Positions 1 to 8,362 of a stretch of 41,448 nucleotides of DNA are shown here, in pieces (the stretch's first letter is position 1; each line of letters starts with the position of its first letter). The stretch spans positions 1 to 41,448 of the forward strand of contig RAYB01000041.1 in NCBI GenBank assembly GCA_003669055.1, in the 5' to 3' direction. Origin of the DNA: a bacterium 1XD21-70. Its GTDB lineage: Bacteria; Bacillota; Clostridia; Lachnospirales; Lachnospiraceae. The position numbers and the translations under genes are program-made. The notes below the pieces were generated by a model. The model was not told where the DNA came from. It was given only the letters and a program-made list of their open reading frames with translations, and did not search any database.

Positions 1-27
1 GAACCAATATATCTATATATAAAATTC

Positions 28-64
28 AAAATGGTTCCTGGTGCGATGCACCCGGAACCATTTT
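28..64. terminator. Perfect hairpin, probable terminator of the glf operon
   Basis: An 11-bp perfect inverted repeat (AAAATGGTTCC / GGAACCATTTT) encloses a 15-nt spacer that can pair further (GGTGC/GCACC). Read on the minus strand it follows the stop of the last glycan gene and ends in TTTT, then GAATTTT. It is symmetrical and could work in both directions. The T-run is short, so terminator function is an inference. Confidence 0.6.
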
Positions 65-77
65 GTCTACAGTCTGA

Positions 78-119
78 CCTCATCCCCCACGCAATATGCG
101 CTGGGGATGAGGTTTTTTT
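78..119 (+). terminator. Rho-independent terminator for plus-strand transcription entering from the left
   Basis: A 10-bp stem (CCTCATCCCC / GGGGATGAGG) with a 15-nt loop is followed on the plus strand by seven Ts. The T-run overlaps the stop codon of the minus-strand gene beginning at 1749, so this is a tight convergent end. The plus-strand gene it serves lies outside the window. Confidence 0.8.
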
Positions 120-1749
120 ATTCCAGGATATAGGTTTCCGACAATTCATGGGAGTATAGCTTCCTGGCGCTCCCAAAGCCTGTTTCTTCCTTAAGCCGTG
201 CTATCACCGCCCCGGCATCATACCCGCTGCTCCAGAACTCATTGGTGTCCACATAGACAATCAGCCCTTTTTGGGAATCCCTCCCTTCCAGGATCTGGTT
301 TACCTGGTCGATCTGCTCCTCGGGCATAATATACACGCCGCGAAAACCGGAAAGTTCAATCAGGTCCTGTGTCAGGGGCGCATTCTCATAATTGTCAATA
401 TAAAGGCAGTCCAGATCCTGGTACATGGCCGCCAGCCGTACCCGCTCCTCATTCTCCGGGTATAAATACTGCACATAGCCCTGCCGGTACCCGTTGGCAT
501 AACAAACAGCCATTAGTAAGAGCAGAGCCGCATATAACCTGCCGGCCCCCTTTCCCTTCCCCAGGCACCAGCCCGTAAACTTCATAACCCACCACACTGC
601 CAGTGTCACCATCAGCGGATAAAGGTTATAGATATACCGCACCCCCGGCACCACCGCTATCCAGGACACTGCAAAAAAAGAAAACCCGGCAGCCAGTGTC
701 AGGATCAGCGCTGCCTCATCTTCCGGGCGCAAGGCATCCTTCCGGCTTTTCCTCCCTGTATCCTCCTTTTGTGCACTCTTTCTCTTTCTAAAAAATATCC
801 ACAAGCAAACCGCCACAGTGGCCACGGCTACGAGCGCCGCCCCCCTTATCCACCCGCCAAAAAAATCCATATTTATGCTGGAGATATAAGAAACCAGGTT
901 CCTCACCACGCCTCCGCCCAAAAGGTTGTTCCGGGTCTCGGCTGCCACAAACTCATCCGTCCTGGTCAGCTGGGTAATACAGGCCGGAAACACACAGACC
1001 ATGGCGCCGACCGAGCCAAATAACGCCGCAGAATAGACGGCTGCCTCCTTCCACCTCCGTTTTCCCAGCTTCCACAGCACATAAAAACCGGAAAGGAAAA
1101 ACGCCGCAAATACAAAATAATACTGTGTCAGCAGCCCCAGGAAGGTGGCCAGGCAAATCCCCAAAAGCCACCGCGCCTTCTGCCCGTCCCGGATCATCTT
1201 CACATGGAGATACACACTGACGCTTGTGAGGAAAGCGGCCAGCATATACATCCGGATATAGATCCCAGTGCTTAAGCCGCCGGGAGAAAGCCCCCACAGC
1301 ACCATGGCCGCTGCCGGCATATACTTGCCGGGGGACAGCAGCCTGGCCGTTAAGTATACCATCAGCAGGCAGCCCGTGTAAAACACCACGTTCAAGGCCA
1401 TCCCCTGCCAGGTCGCGTAAACGCCTGGCGTGAAGGAACAGACCGTGTGCAGCAGCATATAAAATAGCGGGGGGTGCACATCCATGGACTGGTTATACCA
1501 GACCGAGCCGTAGGCAAAACCTTCCCCCGGCTGCACGGTCAGGTATTCCAAAAACTCCCTGCCCTCCACCCAGCGGCCAAATACATCCCCGGACACCACA
1601 AACGGCTTGTAATAGCTGTTGGACAGCCCCCAGGAGTAGATCTCATCGATGAAATATCCCTTTTTTGCCGCACAAAACAAGAGAAGCACCATCACCTGCA
1701 GGCCGGCCAGCAAAGCCACCTGCCACTGCCGCCGCCTCAGCCCCCTCAT
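118..1749 (-). CDS. GT-C fold membrane glycosyltransferase (GT39/ArnT-like)
   Basis: This 543-aa multi-pass membrane protein is likely a polyprenyl-phosphate-sugar-dependent glycosyltransferase acting on the outer face of the membrane. The first helix (about residues 10-28) leads into the acidic loop FIDEIYSWG (D35, E36), where GT-C enzymes keep catalytic acidic residues. MDVHPPLFY (about 89-97) is the usual second loop motif of this family. Many helices and a soluble C-terminal tail follow. The ATG overlaps the stop of the upstream PLP-enzyme gene (ATGA), implying translational coupling. It is the last gene of the glf operon. Donor and acceptor cannot be read from the sequence. Confidence 0.8.
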   Translation of the reverse strand: MRGLRRRQWQVALLAGLQVMVLLLFCAAKKGYFIDEIYSWGLSNSYYKPFVVSGDVFGRWVEGREFLEYLTVQPGEGFAYGSVWYNQSMDVHPPLFYMLLHTVCSFTPGVYATWQGMALNVVFYTGCLLMVYLTARLLSPGKYMPAAAMVLWGLSPGGLSTGIYIRMYMLAAFLTSVSVYLHVKMIRDGQKARWLLGICLATFLGLLTQYYFVFAAFFLSGFYVLWKLGKRRWKEAAVYSAALFGSVGAMVCVFPACITQLTRTDEFVAAETRNNLLGGGVVRNLVSYISSINMDFFGGWIRGAALVAVATVAVCLWIFFRKRKSAQKEDTGRKSRKDALRPEDEAALILTLAAGFSFFAVSWIAVVPGVRYIYNLYPLMVTLAVWWVMKFTGWCLGKGKGAGRLYAALLLLMAVCYANGYRQGYVQYLYPENEERVRLAAMYQDLDCLYIDNYENAPLTQDLIELSGFRGVYIMPEEQIDQVNQILEGRDSQKGLIVYVDTNEFWSSGYDAGAVIARLKEETGFGSARKLYSHELSETYILE

Positions 1750-2687
1750 CTGCCCACCCCCATCCTGCCATTCAGGTAATCAAAATACAAGGGAAGCCCC
1801 CCGGTATGGATAAAGAGGACTTTTTTCATGCCTTCTCCATAGCGTTCCAGCCATCTGAGCATCCCTGCATATGCCTTCCCCGTATAAACCGGATCCAGGG
1901 CGATCCCATGGCGTTCCATCATCCTTTGGATCACGCCCTCAATCTCCCCGTCATACCTTCCGTAACCGCCGCACCGGTAATCTGCCTCAAAGCAAACCTC
2001 CTCTTCCCCCTCCCCGGCATAGCGCCGGACGGCTGCTGCCCCTGGCCCTGCCTCCCGCGCCACGGAAATGCCGATGATCTTTTCCCTGCCGTGCTGCTGC
2101 CTTTTGCCTGCCAGGAGACCTCCCTGGGTCATCCCTGTGCCGCTCGCCAAGAAAATTGCCTCGAACTCTGCCTGGGCATGCTCCTGCCACAGGCGGATCT
2201 CCCGATACGCCTTCCGGTACGCAGACCTTGCCGTCTCCTCGTTCCCCATGCCGTGGGCATCTCCGTAGATATAATAGGGCTTATGTCCTTGGCTCCTCAA
2301 AGCCTGCAGGGTATTGCCCACCGTCCCTGCCACCGAATCCTTTTTGCAAAACACCCGCCCGGCGCCCATAAAATCCACCAGGGCGGCGTTAAACCCGTCC
2401 TGCTCCCCGTCCTCCTCGGAGGAAATAATCAGGCAGGGGATCCCCTGGCTTTTGCACATGGATGCCACCACCCGGTTCAGGTTCGACCGGCGGCTTCCGT
2501 ATGACACCATGAAGTCTGCCCCCTGCCGCCTCATATCCTCCAAAAATTCTGCCCCGATCCGGCACTTGTTCCCCCCGAAAGAGAACCCCAGCAAATCGTC
2601 CCGCTTGATAAATACCTCCTGCCCTCCCGGCAGCGTCTCCAGATACTGGATCGGAGTAGGCGCCAATAATTTATTTGCTGCTTCCAT
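1746..2687 (-). CDS. PLP-dependent D-cysteine desulfhydrase / ACC deaminase family protein
   Basis: A 313-aa fold-type II PLP enzyme. The family includes D-cysteine desulfhydrase and 1-aminocyclopropane-1-carboxylate deaminase. The PLP lysine is K41 in FGGNKCR, the phosphate-binding loop is SGTGMTQGG (about 182-190), and HTGGLPLYF lies near the C-terminus. The usual QSNHAR-like segment reads RRSNLNR (about 66-72), so substrate choice may differ from characterised members. It overlaps the upstream GT2 gene by 17 bp and the downstream GT-C gene by 4 bp, so it is firmly inside a glycan operon. That is odd for an amino-acid-degrading enzyme. Its substrate is not known from sequence. Confidence 0.78.
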   Translation of the reverse strand: MEAANKLLAPTPIQYLETLPGGQEVFIKRDDLLGFSFGGNKCRIGAEFLEDMRRQGADFMVSYGSRRSNLNRVVASMCKSQGIPCLIISSEEDGEQDGFNAALVDFMGAGRVFCKKDSVAGTVGNTLQALRSQGHKPYYIYGDAHGMGNEETARSAYRKAYREIRLWQEHAQAEFEAIFLASGTGMTQGGLLAGKRQQHGREKIIGISVAREAGPGAAAVRRYAGEGEEEVCFEADYRCGGYGRYDGEIEGVIQRMMERHGIALDPVYTGKAYAGMLRWLERYGEGMKKVLFIHTGGLPLYFDYLNGRMGVGR

Positions 2688-3561
2688 GTCCTTTTATCCC
2701 TCCGAAAATCGTCCTGAATACCCGCACCTCCATGCGTATGCCCCAAAACCACAGCCGGGCAGCCCACTCCTGGAAAGGACGGATATGCAGGTAATTCTTC
2801 ATATAGTAAAGGGTGCTCTCTTCCCGGATCCGCTGCCGTTCCAGTTCTTGGCTATATGCCTTGCTGACCGACACGGAATGCCCGTGGCGGTAGGATTCTC
2901 CCAGCAGCAAAACCGTCCGCCGCCCCAACGCCTTCATCCGGCTGGCCAGCACCATCTCCTCCTGGTACAAAAATATCCCCTCGTCATAGCCGCCGCACTC
3001 CAAAAATGCCGCCCCGTCCACCATCAGCATCGATCCATGGACCACATCGACATAGATTGCCTTTTTCCCATCTGACCTCGGCCTATGGCAGGAAAGGAAG
3101 CAGCAAAACACCCGTCTGCTGACCGGCCCCATCGACAGAAGCAGCCCTGTAAAGCCGTATAAACGCCAGCCGTTTAAGGAAGACCCGTACTGCCGGTCCT
3201 CCATGGACGCAGCCGCCACCCCCACCTCGGGATGGCGGCGAAAAACACGCGCCAACCCCCGGATGCAGCCCTCATCAAAGGAAACGTCCGGATTGGCAAC
3301 CAATACATGGGTCGCCCCGTTTTGTTCCACCGCATAGCGGATGCCCAGGTTGTTCCCCGCCCCGTAACCTCCGTTTTTCTCTGCACGGATGACATCAACC
3401 CGGTCTCCCGCAAGTGCCCGCAGACGCTGGAAGGAACCGTCGGCAGAAGCATTATCCACCAGTACAATCCGGTCGATACAGGCATAATCCCGGATCTGTG
3501 CCACCAGTTCTTCCACCGTCTGCGCATCATTATAATTCAATATCACACAATTGACCTTCAT
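2671..3561 (-). CDS. GT2 family glycosyltransferase (rhamnosyltransferase-like)
   Basis: A 296-aa cytosolic or membrane-associated GT-A fold enzyme. It has the N-terminal nucleotide-binding start VNCVILNYND, the VDNASADGS segment (about 35-43), NGGYGAGNNLGI (about 63-74) and the DXD-like ANPDV near residue 90. These are typical of the GT2 clade that includes rhamnosyl- and galactofuranosyltransferases. It starts about 30 bp after the GT8-GT2 fusion gene, with an AAAGGACGGGAGG stretch upstream, and overlaps the next gene by 17 bp. Because the operon starts with UDP-galactopyranose mutase, a galactofuranose donor is plausible for one of its transferases, but this is inference. Confidence 0.82.
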   Translation of the reverse strand: MKVNCVILNYNDAQTVEELVAQIRDYACIDRIVLVDNASADGSFQRLRALAGDRVDVIRAEKNGGYGAGNNLGIRYAVEQNGATHVLVANPDVSFDEGCIRGLARVFRRHPEVGVAAASMEDRQYGSSLNGWRLYGFTGLLLSMGPVSRRVFCCFLSCHRPRSDGKKAIYVDVVHGSMLMVDGAAFLECGGYDEGIFLYQEEMVLASRMKALGRRTVLLLGESYRHGHSVSVSKAYSQELERQRIREESTLYYMKNYLHIRPFQEWAARLWFWGIRMEVRVFRTIFGGIKGHGSSK

Positions 3562-3591
3562 ATCCTCCCGTCCTTTCCCCTGTGCGGCATC

Positions 3592-5562
3592 TCACTTGCC
3601 TGCCTTGGGAATGGTAACGCATTGTGCCAAGGTCTGCAGCCAGGAACTTTTATAAAAACGGTTCTTTACAATGCAGGCAAACCGCCCTGCCGGTGTCTTC
3701 CCCGGCAAACTCAGAAACGCCAGAAGAGCCTCCCGCTGGGAATCCTCCAGCCTTTTGCCGTACATCCTGCCAAAAGCCCTGGCCTGCCTAAACATCCGCC
3801 GGTAATTCTCCCTGACCTGGCTGCCCCGCAAGGCTCTCTCCTTCAGATCCCCAAGGCTCCCCGTATTCCTTGCGCCAAGGGTATTCCCCCCATGCTGGCG
3901 GTACAAAGAAAGCGGTTCTTGGACACAGGAAACCTCCCCAAAGCAGGAGGCGGTAAGGGCGATCCACCAATCATGCATGAAACACGCCTGCGGCACATCT
4001 TTTGCCATCTCGGCCAACGCACGGTTCATCATCAGTGCCCCGCCGGTAACCGGGTTCTCTGCCAGGATCTCCGAAAAAGCCGTCCGCCCCGGGCTGCTCC
4101 TCCCATAGGCAAAAAAGCTGGGGCTTATCTGCCTCAGCCCGGCGTCCACCACCTCCATGTCGGAAAACACCAGCGCCGGACGCCCCGGCCGTTCTATCTC
4201 CTTCATCCTTTTTAGGAGGACTTCCACCTTATCCGGCCGCCACACGTCATCCTGGTCGCTGAGCAGCACATAATCCCCCCCGGCCTGGGACAAAAGCCAG
4301 AAAAAGTTCATCGCCGGTTCCGGAACCTGCCCCGGGCGGCTTTGGTACCCTCCTTCCTTTGCCCGGTGCCTTATGAGCACCCGGCCTGGGTAAGCCTGCC
4401 GGTATTGCTCCAGGATCTCCCGGGTGGCGTCTGCGGAGCCGTCATCCGAAACCAAAATCTCGATCCCCGGCACCGTCTGGGCCAGGATCGAATCCAGCTG
4501 CTCCCCGATATACCGCTCCCCGTTAAAAGCCGCCAGCAACACCTGGATCCGTTCCTGCCCGGTACACTCCCGGCTTCCTTCCCCCGGCGCCCTTCTGCGT
4601 GCCTCGACCACCTTCATACCGAAATAGCGGCTAACCATGCGCCGGGCAAACGGGCATATAACGGTCACATAATCCATCAGATGGTAAGCAAGCATATACC
4701 GCTCCCGCCCCGCCTCCTTCGGCTCCCCGGCCCACGGCGTCAGGGCAGCCGCCGCCTCATAGGCCTTCCGGTAATGGTTGCGGTTCCCCGCAATCCAGGG
4801 GCGCTCATCCCCCGCATAGTGGATCACTGCCGGATGCCTCTTCGCCCGGCAAAATTCTTCCTTCCCGACCGCGCGGTACGTCCCTGATTGCCTCACTAGT
4901 TCCCGGTAGGAAAAATAGCGGTAGTTGGTGAAGAAATTATATTCGGGCGGCAGATAAAAGATCTCGTCCTTTAAGGCTCCGTTGATCGTGTCCTGGTCAC
5001 AGGCAAACAGGCTGCCTCCTTTTTCCTTATAAAAGCCCAGAAGCCTTTTTTCCACATCCCTCTCCCGCCATTTTTTAAGGTCAATCAGCAGAACCCCTGA
5101 GTTCACATACGCATCCTCCCTGCCTAAACCGATCCCCTGCTTCACAGCCTTATAAATCGTTGGCTCCATGACTGCCCCCAGGGTCTTATCCTGCAGGCTT
5201 GTCCTCCAAAGCCTTCCCAAAGGACGGGCAACCACCGTATCGCAGTCCAGGTACAGCACCCGCCTTACCGTCTCCGGCAGCAGGCGTCCCACAAACAGAC
5301 GCCCCATGGCGCTGATGTCAAAGCCCCGGGTGTCCACATCAAAATCAAACTGCCCCCGGATGTCCTCCATCTCCAGCCAGCAAACCGTGCGCCCATAACG
5401 CCCCGCCATCTCCTCTAGCAGCGCCTTGCTCCCCTCCGTGATCCCTATGGAAACCACATAGGCCACGATCCGCCTTTCGTTTTTGTTTTTCTCAAACAGG
5501 GAGGCCATGGAGGCCGCCATATGCTTCACATACTTTTCATTCGACGCATAAACAACATTCAT
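3592..5562 (-). CDS. GT8-GT2 fusion glycosyltransferase
   Basis: A bifunctional transferase of 656 aa. The start is set at MNVVYASNEKYV, which follows a clear AAAGGAG site. A longer ORF upstream to 5643 overlaps glf and has no similarity to the fold. The N-terminal half (about 1-290) is GT8: the VYASNEKYV strand, the metal-binding YLDCDTVV, and the late HYAGDERPW motif. The C-terminal half (from about 340) is GT2: IQVLLAAFNGERY, LVSDDGSAD and LLSDQDDVW. One polypeptide therefore probably adds two sugars in succession. Glf lies 40 bp upstream and the single-domain GT2 30 bp downstream. Sugar specificities are not readable. Confidence 0.85.
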   Translation of the reverse strand: MNVVYASNEKYVKHMAASMASLFEKNKNERRIVAYVVSIGITEGSKALLEEMAGRYGRTVCWLEMEDIRGQFDFDVDTRGFDISAMGRLFVGRLLPETVRRVLYLDCDTVVARPLGRLWRTSLQDKTLGAVMEPTIYKAVKQGIGLGREDAYVNSGVLLIDLKKWRERDVEKRLLGFYKEKGGSLFACDQDTINGALKDEIFYLPPEYNFFTNYRYFSYRELVRQSGTYRAVGKEEFCRAKRHPAVIHYAGDERPWIAGNRNHYRKAYEAAAALTPWAGEPKEAGRERYMLAYHLMDYVTVICPFARRMVSRYFGMKVVEARRRAPGEGSRECTGQERIQVLLAAFNGERYIGEQLDSILAQTVPGIEILVSDDGSADATREILEQYRQAYPGRVLIRHRAKEGGYQSRPGQVPEPAMNFFWLLSQAGGDYVLLSDQDDVWRPDKVEVLLKRMKEIERPGRPALVFSDMEVVDAGLRQISPSFFAYGRSSPGRTAFSEILAENPVTGGALMMNRALAEMAKDVPQACFMHDWWIALTASCFGEVSCVQEPLSLYRQHGGNTLGARNTGSLGDLKERALRGSQVRENYRRMFRQARAFGRMYGKRLEDSQREALLAFLSLPGKTPAGRFACIVKNRFYKSSWLQTLAQCVTIPKAGK

Positions 5563-5602
5563 GAAGCCCCGCTCCTTTCTCCTGTCCCGGGCACCGGCCG
5601 TC

Positions 5603-6706
5603 CTACATCCCGTATTGCCGGATCCTCCCCAGCGCAGAGGCAATCACCTTGTCCATGTCATAATATTTATATTCTGCCAGCCGCCCGCCGAAAATCACGT
5701 TTTTCTCCTGCATGGCCAGTTCCTCATACTGCCGGTACAGCCGCTGGTTCCTTTCGTCATTGACCGTGTAATACGCCTCCATGCCCTCCTCCCAGTCGGC
5801 CGGGTATTCCCGGGTAATCACGGTTTTGGGCTGGGTGCCAAACTCAAAATGCTTGTGTTCGATAATCCTCGTGTAGGGCGTCTCCCGGTCCGTATAATTG
5901 ACAACCGCCACCCCCTGGTAATTGTCCGTATCCAGCACCTCTGTCTCAAAACGCAGGCTCCGGTACTCCAGCTTCCCGAACTGATATTGGAAATAAGCAT
6001 CAATGGCGCCTGTATACACAATGGTTTCCCCCAGCTTATTATAATAATCCCTGTGCTGCAAATAATCAATGCCCGTGTGGACCGTACAGTCCTCAAAAAG
6101 CTTGTCCATGATCACATTGTAGCCGCCGATGGGGATCCCCTGGTACAAATCGTTGAAATAATTATTGTCATACGTAAAGCGCACCGGAAGGCGCTTGATA
6201 ATAAATGCCGGCAAATCCCGGCAATCCCGCCCCCACTGCTTTTCCGTATAGCCCTTCACCAGTTTTTTATAAATATCCGTCCCCACCAGGCTGATGGCCT
6301 GCTCCTCTAAGTTTTTCGGCTCCCCCTGCACTGCCCGTCTCTGTTTCTCGATAATCGTCCTTGCCTCCCCGGGCGTGCTGACTCCCCACATCTTACTGAA
6401 AGTATTCATATTAAAAGGCATATTATACATCTCACCCCGGTAGTTTGCCACCGGGCTGTTGGTATAACGGTTAAATTCAGCCAGCCCATTGACATAATCC
6501 CATACCTGGCGGTCGCTGGTGTGGAAGATATGGGCACCATATTTGTGCACATGGATCCCCTCCACCTCCTCGCAATATACATTCCCCCCGATATGGTTCC
6601 TTTTTTCCACCACCAGGCACTTCCGCCCCCTCTTTCTGGCTTCATTGGCCCAGACACCGGCATACAGCCCGCTGCCGACCAGCACATAATCATACTTTTT
6701 CATCAT
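5603..6706 (-). CDS. glf: UDP-galactopyranose mutase
   Basis: Flavoenzyme that interconverts UDP-galactopyranose and UDP-galactofuranose, supplying Galf to the transferases downstream. The N-terminal dinucleotide fold YDYVLVGSGLYAGVWA is followed by CLVVEKRNHIGGNVY. KYGAHIFHTSD, the VKGYTEKQWG segment and the C-terminal FGGRLAEYKYYDMD are diagnostic. At about 367 aa it has the normal family length. The start is taken at ATGATG behind AGGAGCAAGGAG; the ORF extends in frame to 6727. Only about 30 bp separate the start from the T-run of the upstream terminator, so it probably depends on read-through from the L,D-transpeptidase promoter. Confidence 0.95.
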   Translation of the reverse strand: MMKKYDYVLVGSGLYAGVWANEARKRGRKCLVVEKRNHIGGNVYCEEVEGIHVHKYGAHIFHTSDRQVWDYVNGLAEFNRYTNSPVANYRGEMYNMPFNMNTFSKMWGVSTPGEARTIIEKQRRAVQGEPKNLEEQAISLVGTDIYKKLVKGYTEKQWGRDCRDLPAFIIKRLPVRFTYDNNYFNDLYQGIPIGGYNVIMDKLFEDCTVHTGIDYLQHRDYYNKLGETIVYTGAIDAYFQYQFGKLEYRSLRFETEVLDTDNYQGVAVVNYTDRETPYTRIIEHKHFEFGTQPKTVITREYPADWEEGMEAYYTVNDERNQRLYRQYEELAMQEKNVIFGGRLAEYKYYDMDKVIASALGRIRQYGM

Positions 6707-6737
6707 GGCTCCTTGCTCCTTTTGCATGTTGTTTCTT

Positions 6738-6780
6738 AAAAAAACCCATCAGGCCGGCATTCTGCGGGTCTGATGGGCCT
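6738..6780 (-). terminator. Intrinsic terminator or attenuator between L,D-transpeptidase and glf
   Basis: On the minus strand an 8-bp stem (CCCATCAG / CTGATGGG, extendable) with a GC-rich 17-nt loop is followed by seven Ts. It lies directly after the L,D-transpeptidase stop and about 30 bp before the glf start. That leaves no obvious room for a separate promoter, so partial read-through is likely. Confidence 0.8.
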
Positions 6781-6784
6781 TGTT

Positions 6785-8200
6785 TTAATGGTAGCATATC
6801 ACCGGGATCCCCTGGTACACCAAATCATATAATGCCCTCGTCCGGTCCGGGGGCAGGTTGACGCACCCATGGCTCCCGTTTGTCTTGTAGATCGTGCCGC
6901 CGAAGCTTCCCCTCCAATTGGCATCATGGAGCCCGATGCCGCCGTTAAACGGCATCCAATAGGAAACCGGCGATTCATACTCATAGCTGCCATCCGCCCG
7001 CCTGGCTCCCCGCAGCACCCGATCCCTCTGTTTATAAGTCAGCGTATAGATACCGGCCGGTGTATGGTGCCCTTTGGCCTCATTTCCCGTCACGCAGGGG
7101 GCATCCCATACCACTGCCCCGTCCTTCACCATGTACACATGCTGGTTCGTCAGGTCAATCTCCACATAGGTCTGGCCCCACTCCTGCTCCCCGTGCAGCG
7201 CCGCCGCCGAGGCATACTGCGGTTCCCTGGACTGTGACTCCCCGGTACGCACTATGGCCGCTAAGGCCGCCGCCTCCGCAGCCTGGTCAATCCTCCACCC
7301 GTAAGCACCGCTGACCGACACCTCCCGGCCGTCTGCCGCGCGGAAGGTACGGGCTGTCCCTGCCGTGTCATGGCGGCCGGCCAGTTCTGCTACAAAGGCC
7401 GCCACCTTGCCGCCGTCAAGCTGGATCTCCCCGTCTGCACTCCCGGTCAGCCAAGTGCAGATCACGTCTGCCTTTAGCACCTCGCTGTCCCCGCCGAACA
7501 CATAGGTGATCTCCATCTCCCGGCAGCGGTTCATCGTATCGCAAAGGTTCTTTAAATTCTCGTCGTCCGCCCGCACCTGCACCTCATGGTAGCAGCCCTT
7601 CTCCTCTAAGCTTACCTCACGCTCGCCTGCCGTCACTGCGTCCCGGACTGCCTGTGCCACCTTCTCCGGATAGACGTCGCTGCCCCGCACCTCCGGCACA
7701 ATGGTAAACGGCTTCCCCTCCTCATAATCACTGACATGGGCATCCCTTGTCGCCACCGTGTTGCTGCTGTCCATGCAGTGAAGGCCTGCAATTTTAGCCT
7801 CCAGCGCCTCCTGGCTATATGTACTTTGCAGCTGGATCCGGTAGCTGTTTTCGGCATCCGGGCCGAACACCCGGCCAGCCTCGTTCTCCTTTTTAAGGAT
7901 CTCCTCCAACGCGCCTTCCGGCAGGCCTGTGGTATAGCCGATATCCTTGCCCTGGATCGTCTCCGTGGCTCCGTTTCGTCCTTTAATGGCCAGCTTGTAC
8001 TCATTGGAATAAAAATCGCCGATGTGGGACTTGGCCTCCTCCACCGTCATGCCGCTGATGCCAAGCCCGTTGACGGTCGTCCCCTGGACAAAAGTATTCT
8101 CTTCGGCCTTCTCCTCCCCATATGCCGTCAGCGACAGAACCCCCACCGCCATCCACACAGCAAATAACCTGCCTATTGCATACATTCCAGATTTTTTCAT
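6785..8200 (-). CDS. L,D-transpeptidase (YkuD) with PG_binding_4-type domains
   Basis: A 471-aa exported peptidoglycan enzyme forming 3-3 cross-links or attaching proteins to the wall. Residues 1-27 form a signal peptide or membrane anchor ending near SLTAYGEE. The middle (about 45-320) carries the VNGLGISGMTVEEAK-type repeats of Gram-positive peptidoglycan-binding domains. The C-terminal YkuD domain has H425 and the catalytic SHGCVN motif with C446, matching the family signature. The start has an excellent AGGAGG site six bases upstream. A consensus sigma-A promoter (8301-8329) precedes it with a leader of roughly 95 nt. A hairpin terminator follows. Confidence 0.93.
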   Translation of the reverse strand: MKKSGMYAIGRLFAVWMAVGVLSLTAYGEEKAEENTFVQGTTVNGLGISGMTVEEAKSHIGDFYSNEYKLAIKGRNGATETIQGKDIGYTTGLPEGALEEILKKENEAGRVFGPDAENSYRIQLQSTYSQEALEAKIAGLHCMDSSNTVATRDAHVSDYEEGKPFTIVPEVRGSDVYPEKVAQAVRDAVTAGEREVSLEEKGCYHEVQVRADDENLKNLCDTMNRCREMEITYVFGGDSEVLKADVICTWLTGSADGEIQLDGGKVAAFVAELAGRHDTAGTARTFRAADGREVSVSGAYGWRIDQAAEAAALAAIVRTGESQSREPQYASAAALHGEQEWGQTYVEIDLTNQHVYMVKDGAVVWDAPCVTGNEAKGHHTPAGIYTLTYKQRDRVLRGARRADGSYEYESPVSYWMPFNGGIGLHDANWRGSFGGTIYKTNGSHGCVNLPPDRTRALYDLVYQGIPVICYH

Positions 8201-8300
8201 ATTCCTCCTGCTTTCTGACCCTGCATCTTTCCTTCCTGCAGCATCCCGTTTTTCCCTGATCTCCCATCAGCCCTAAGGGCATGATGCCTCTGACTTCTTT

Positions 8301-8329
8301 ATTATAGGATCTGCCAAAGCTTCCGTCAA
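8301..8329 (-). promoter_or_regulatory. Consensus sigma-A promoter for the L,D-transpeptidase
   Basis: On the minus strand: -35 TTGACG, exactly 17 nt spacer, -10 TATAAT. The predicted start site near 8294 gives a leader of about 95 nt before the ATG at 8200. No riboswitch-like structure was recognised in the leader. It may also drive the glf glycan operon by read-through. Confidence 0.8.
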
Positions 8330-8362
8330 GGAAAAGGCGATGGGAGATTTCCCGAAAAATAC

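Noticed and set aside
1665-2504. Plus-strand ORF of 279 aa
   Set aside because: It lies antisense to the GT-C and PLP-enzyme genes, is Pro/His/Leu-rich without any domain, and is explained by GC-rich third positions of the real genes.
3232-4215. Plus-strand ORF of 327 aa
   Set aside because: Antisense to the GT2 and GT8-GT2 genes, no recognisable motif or ribosome site, and skewed composition typical of a shadow frame.
5561-6310. Plus-strand ORF of 249 aa
   Set aside because: Fully antisense to glf, whose motifs are unambiguous.
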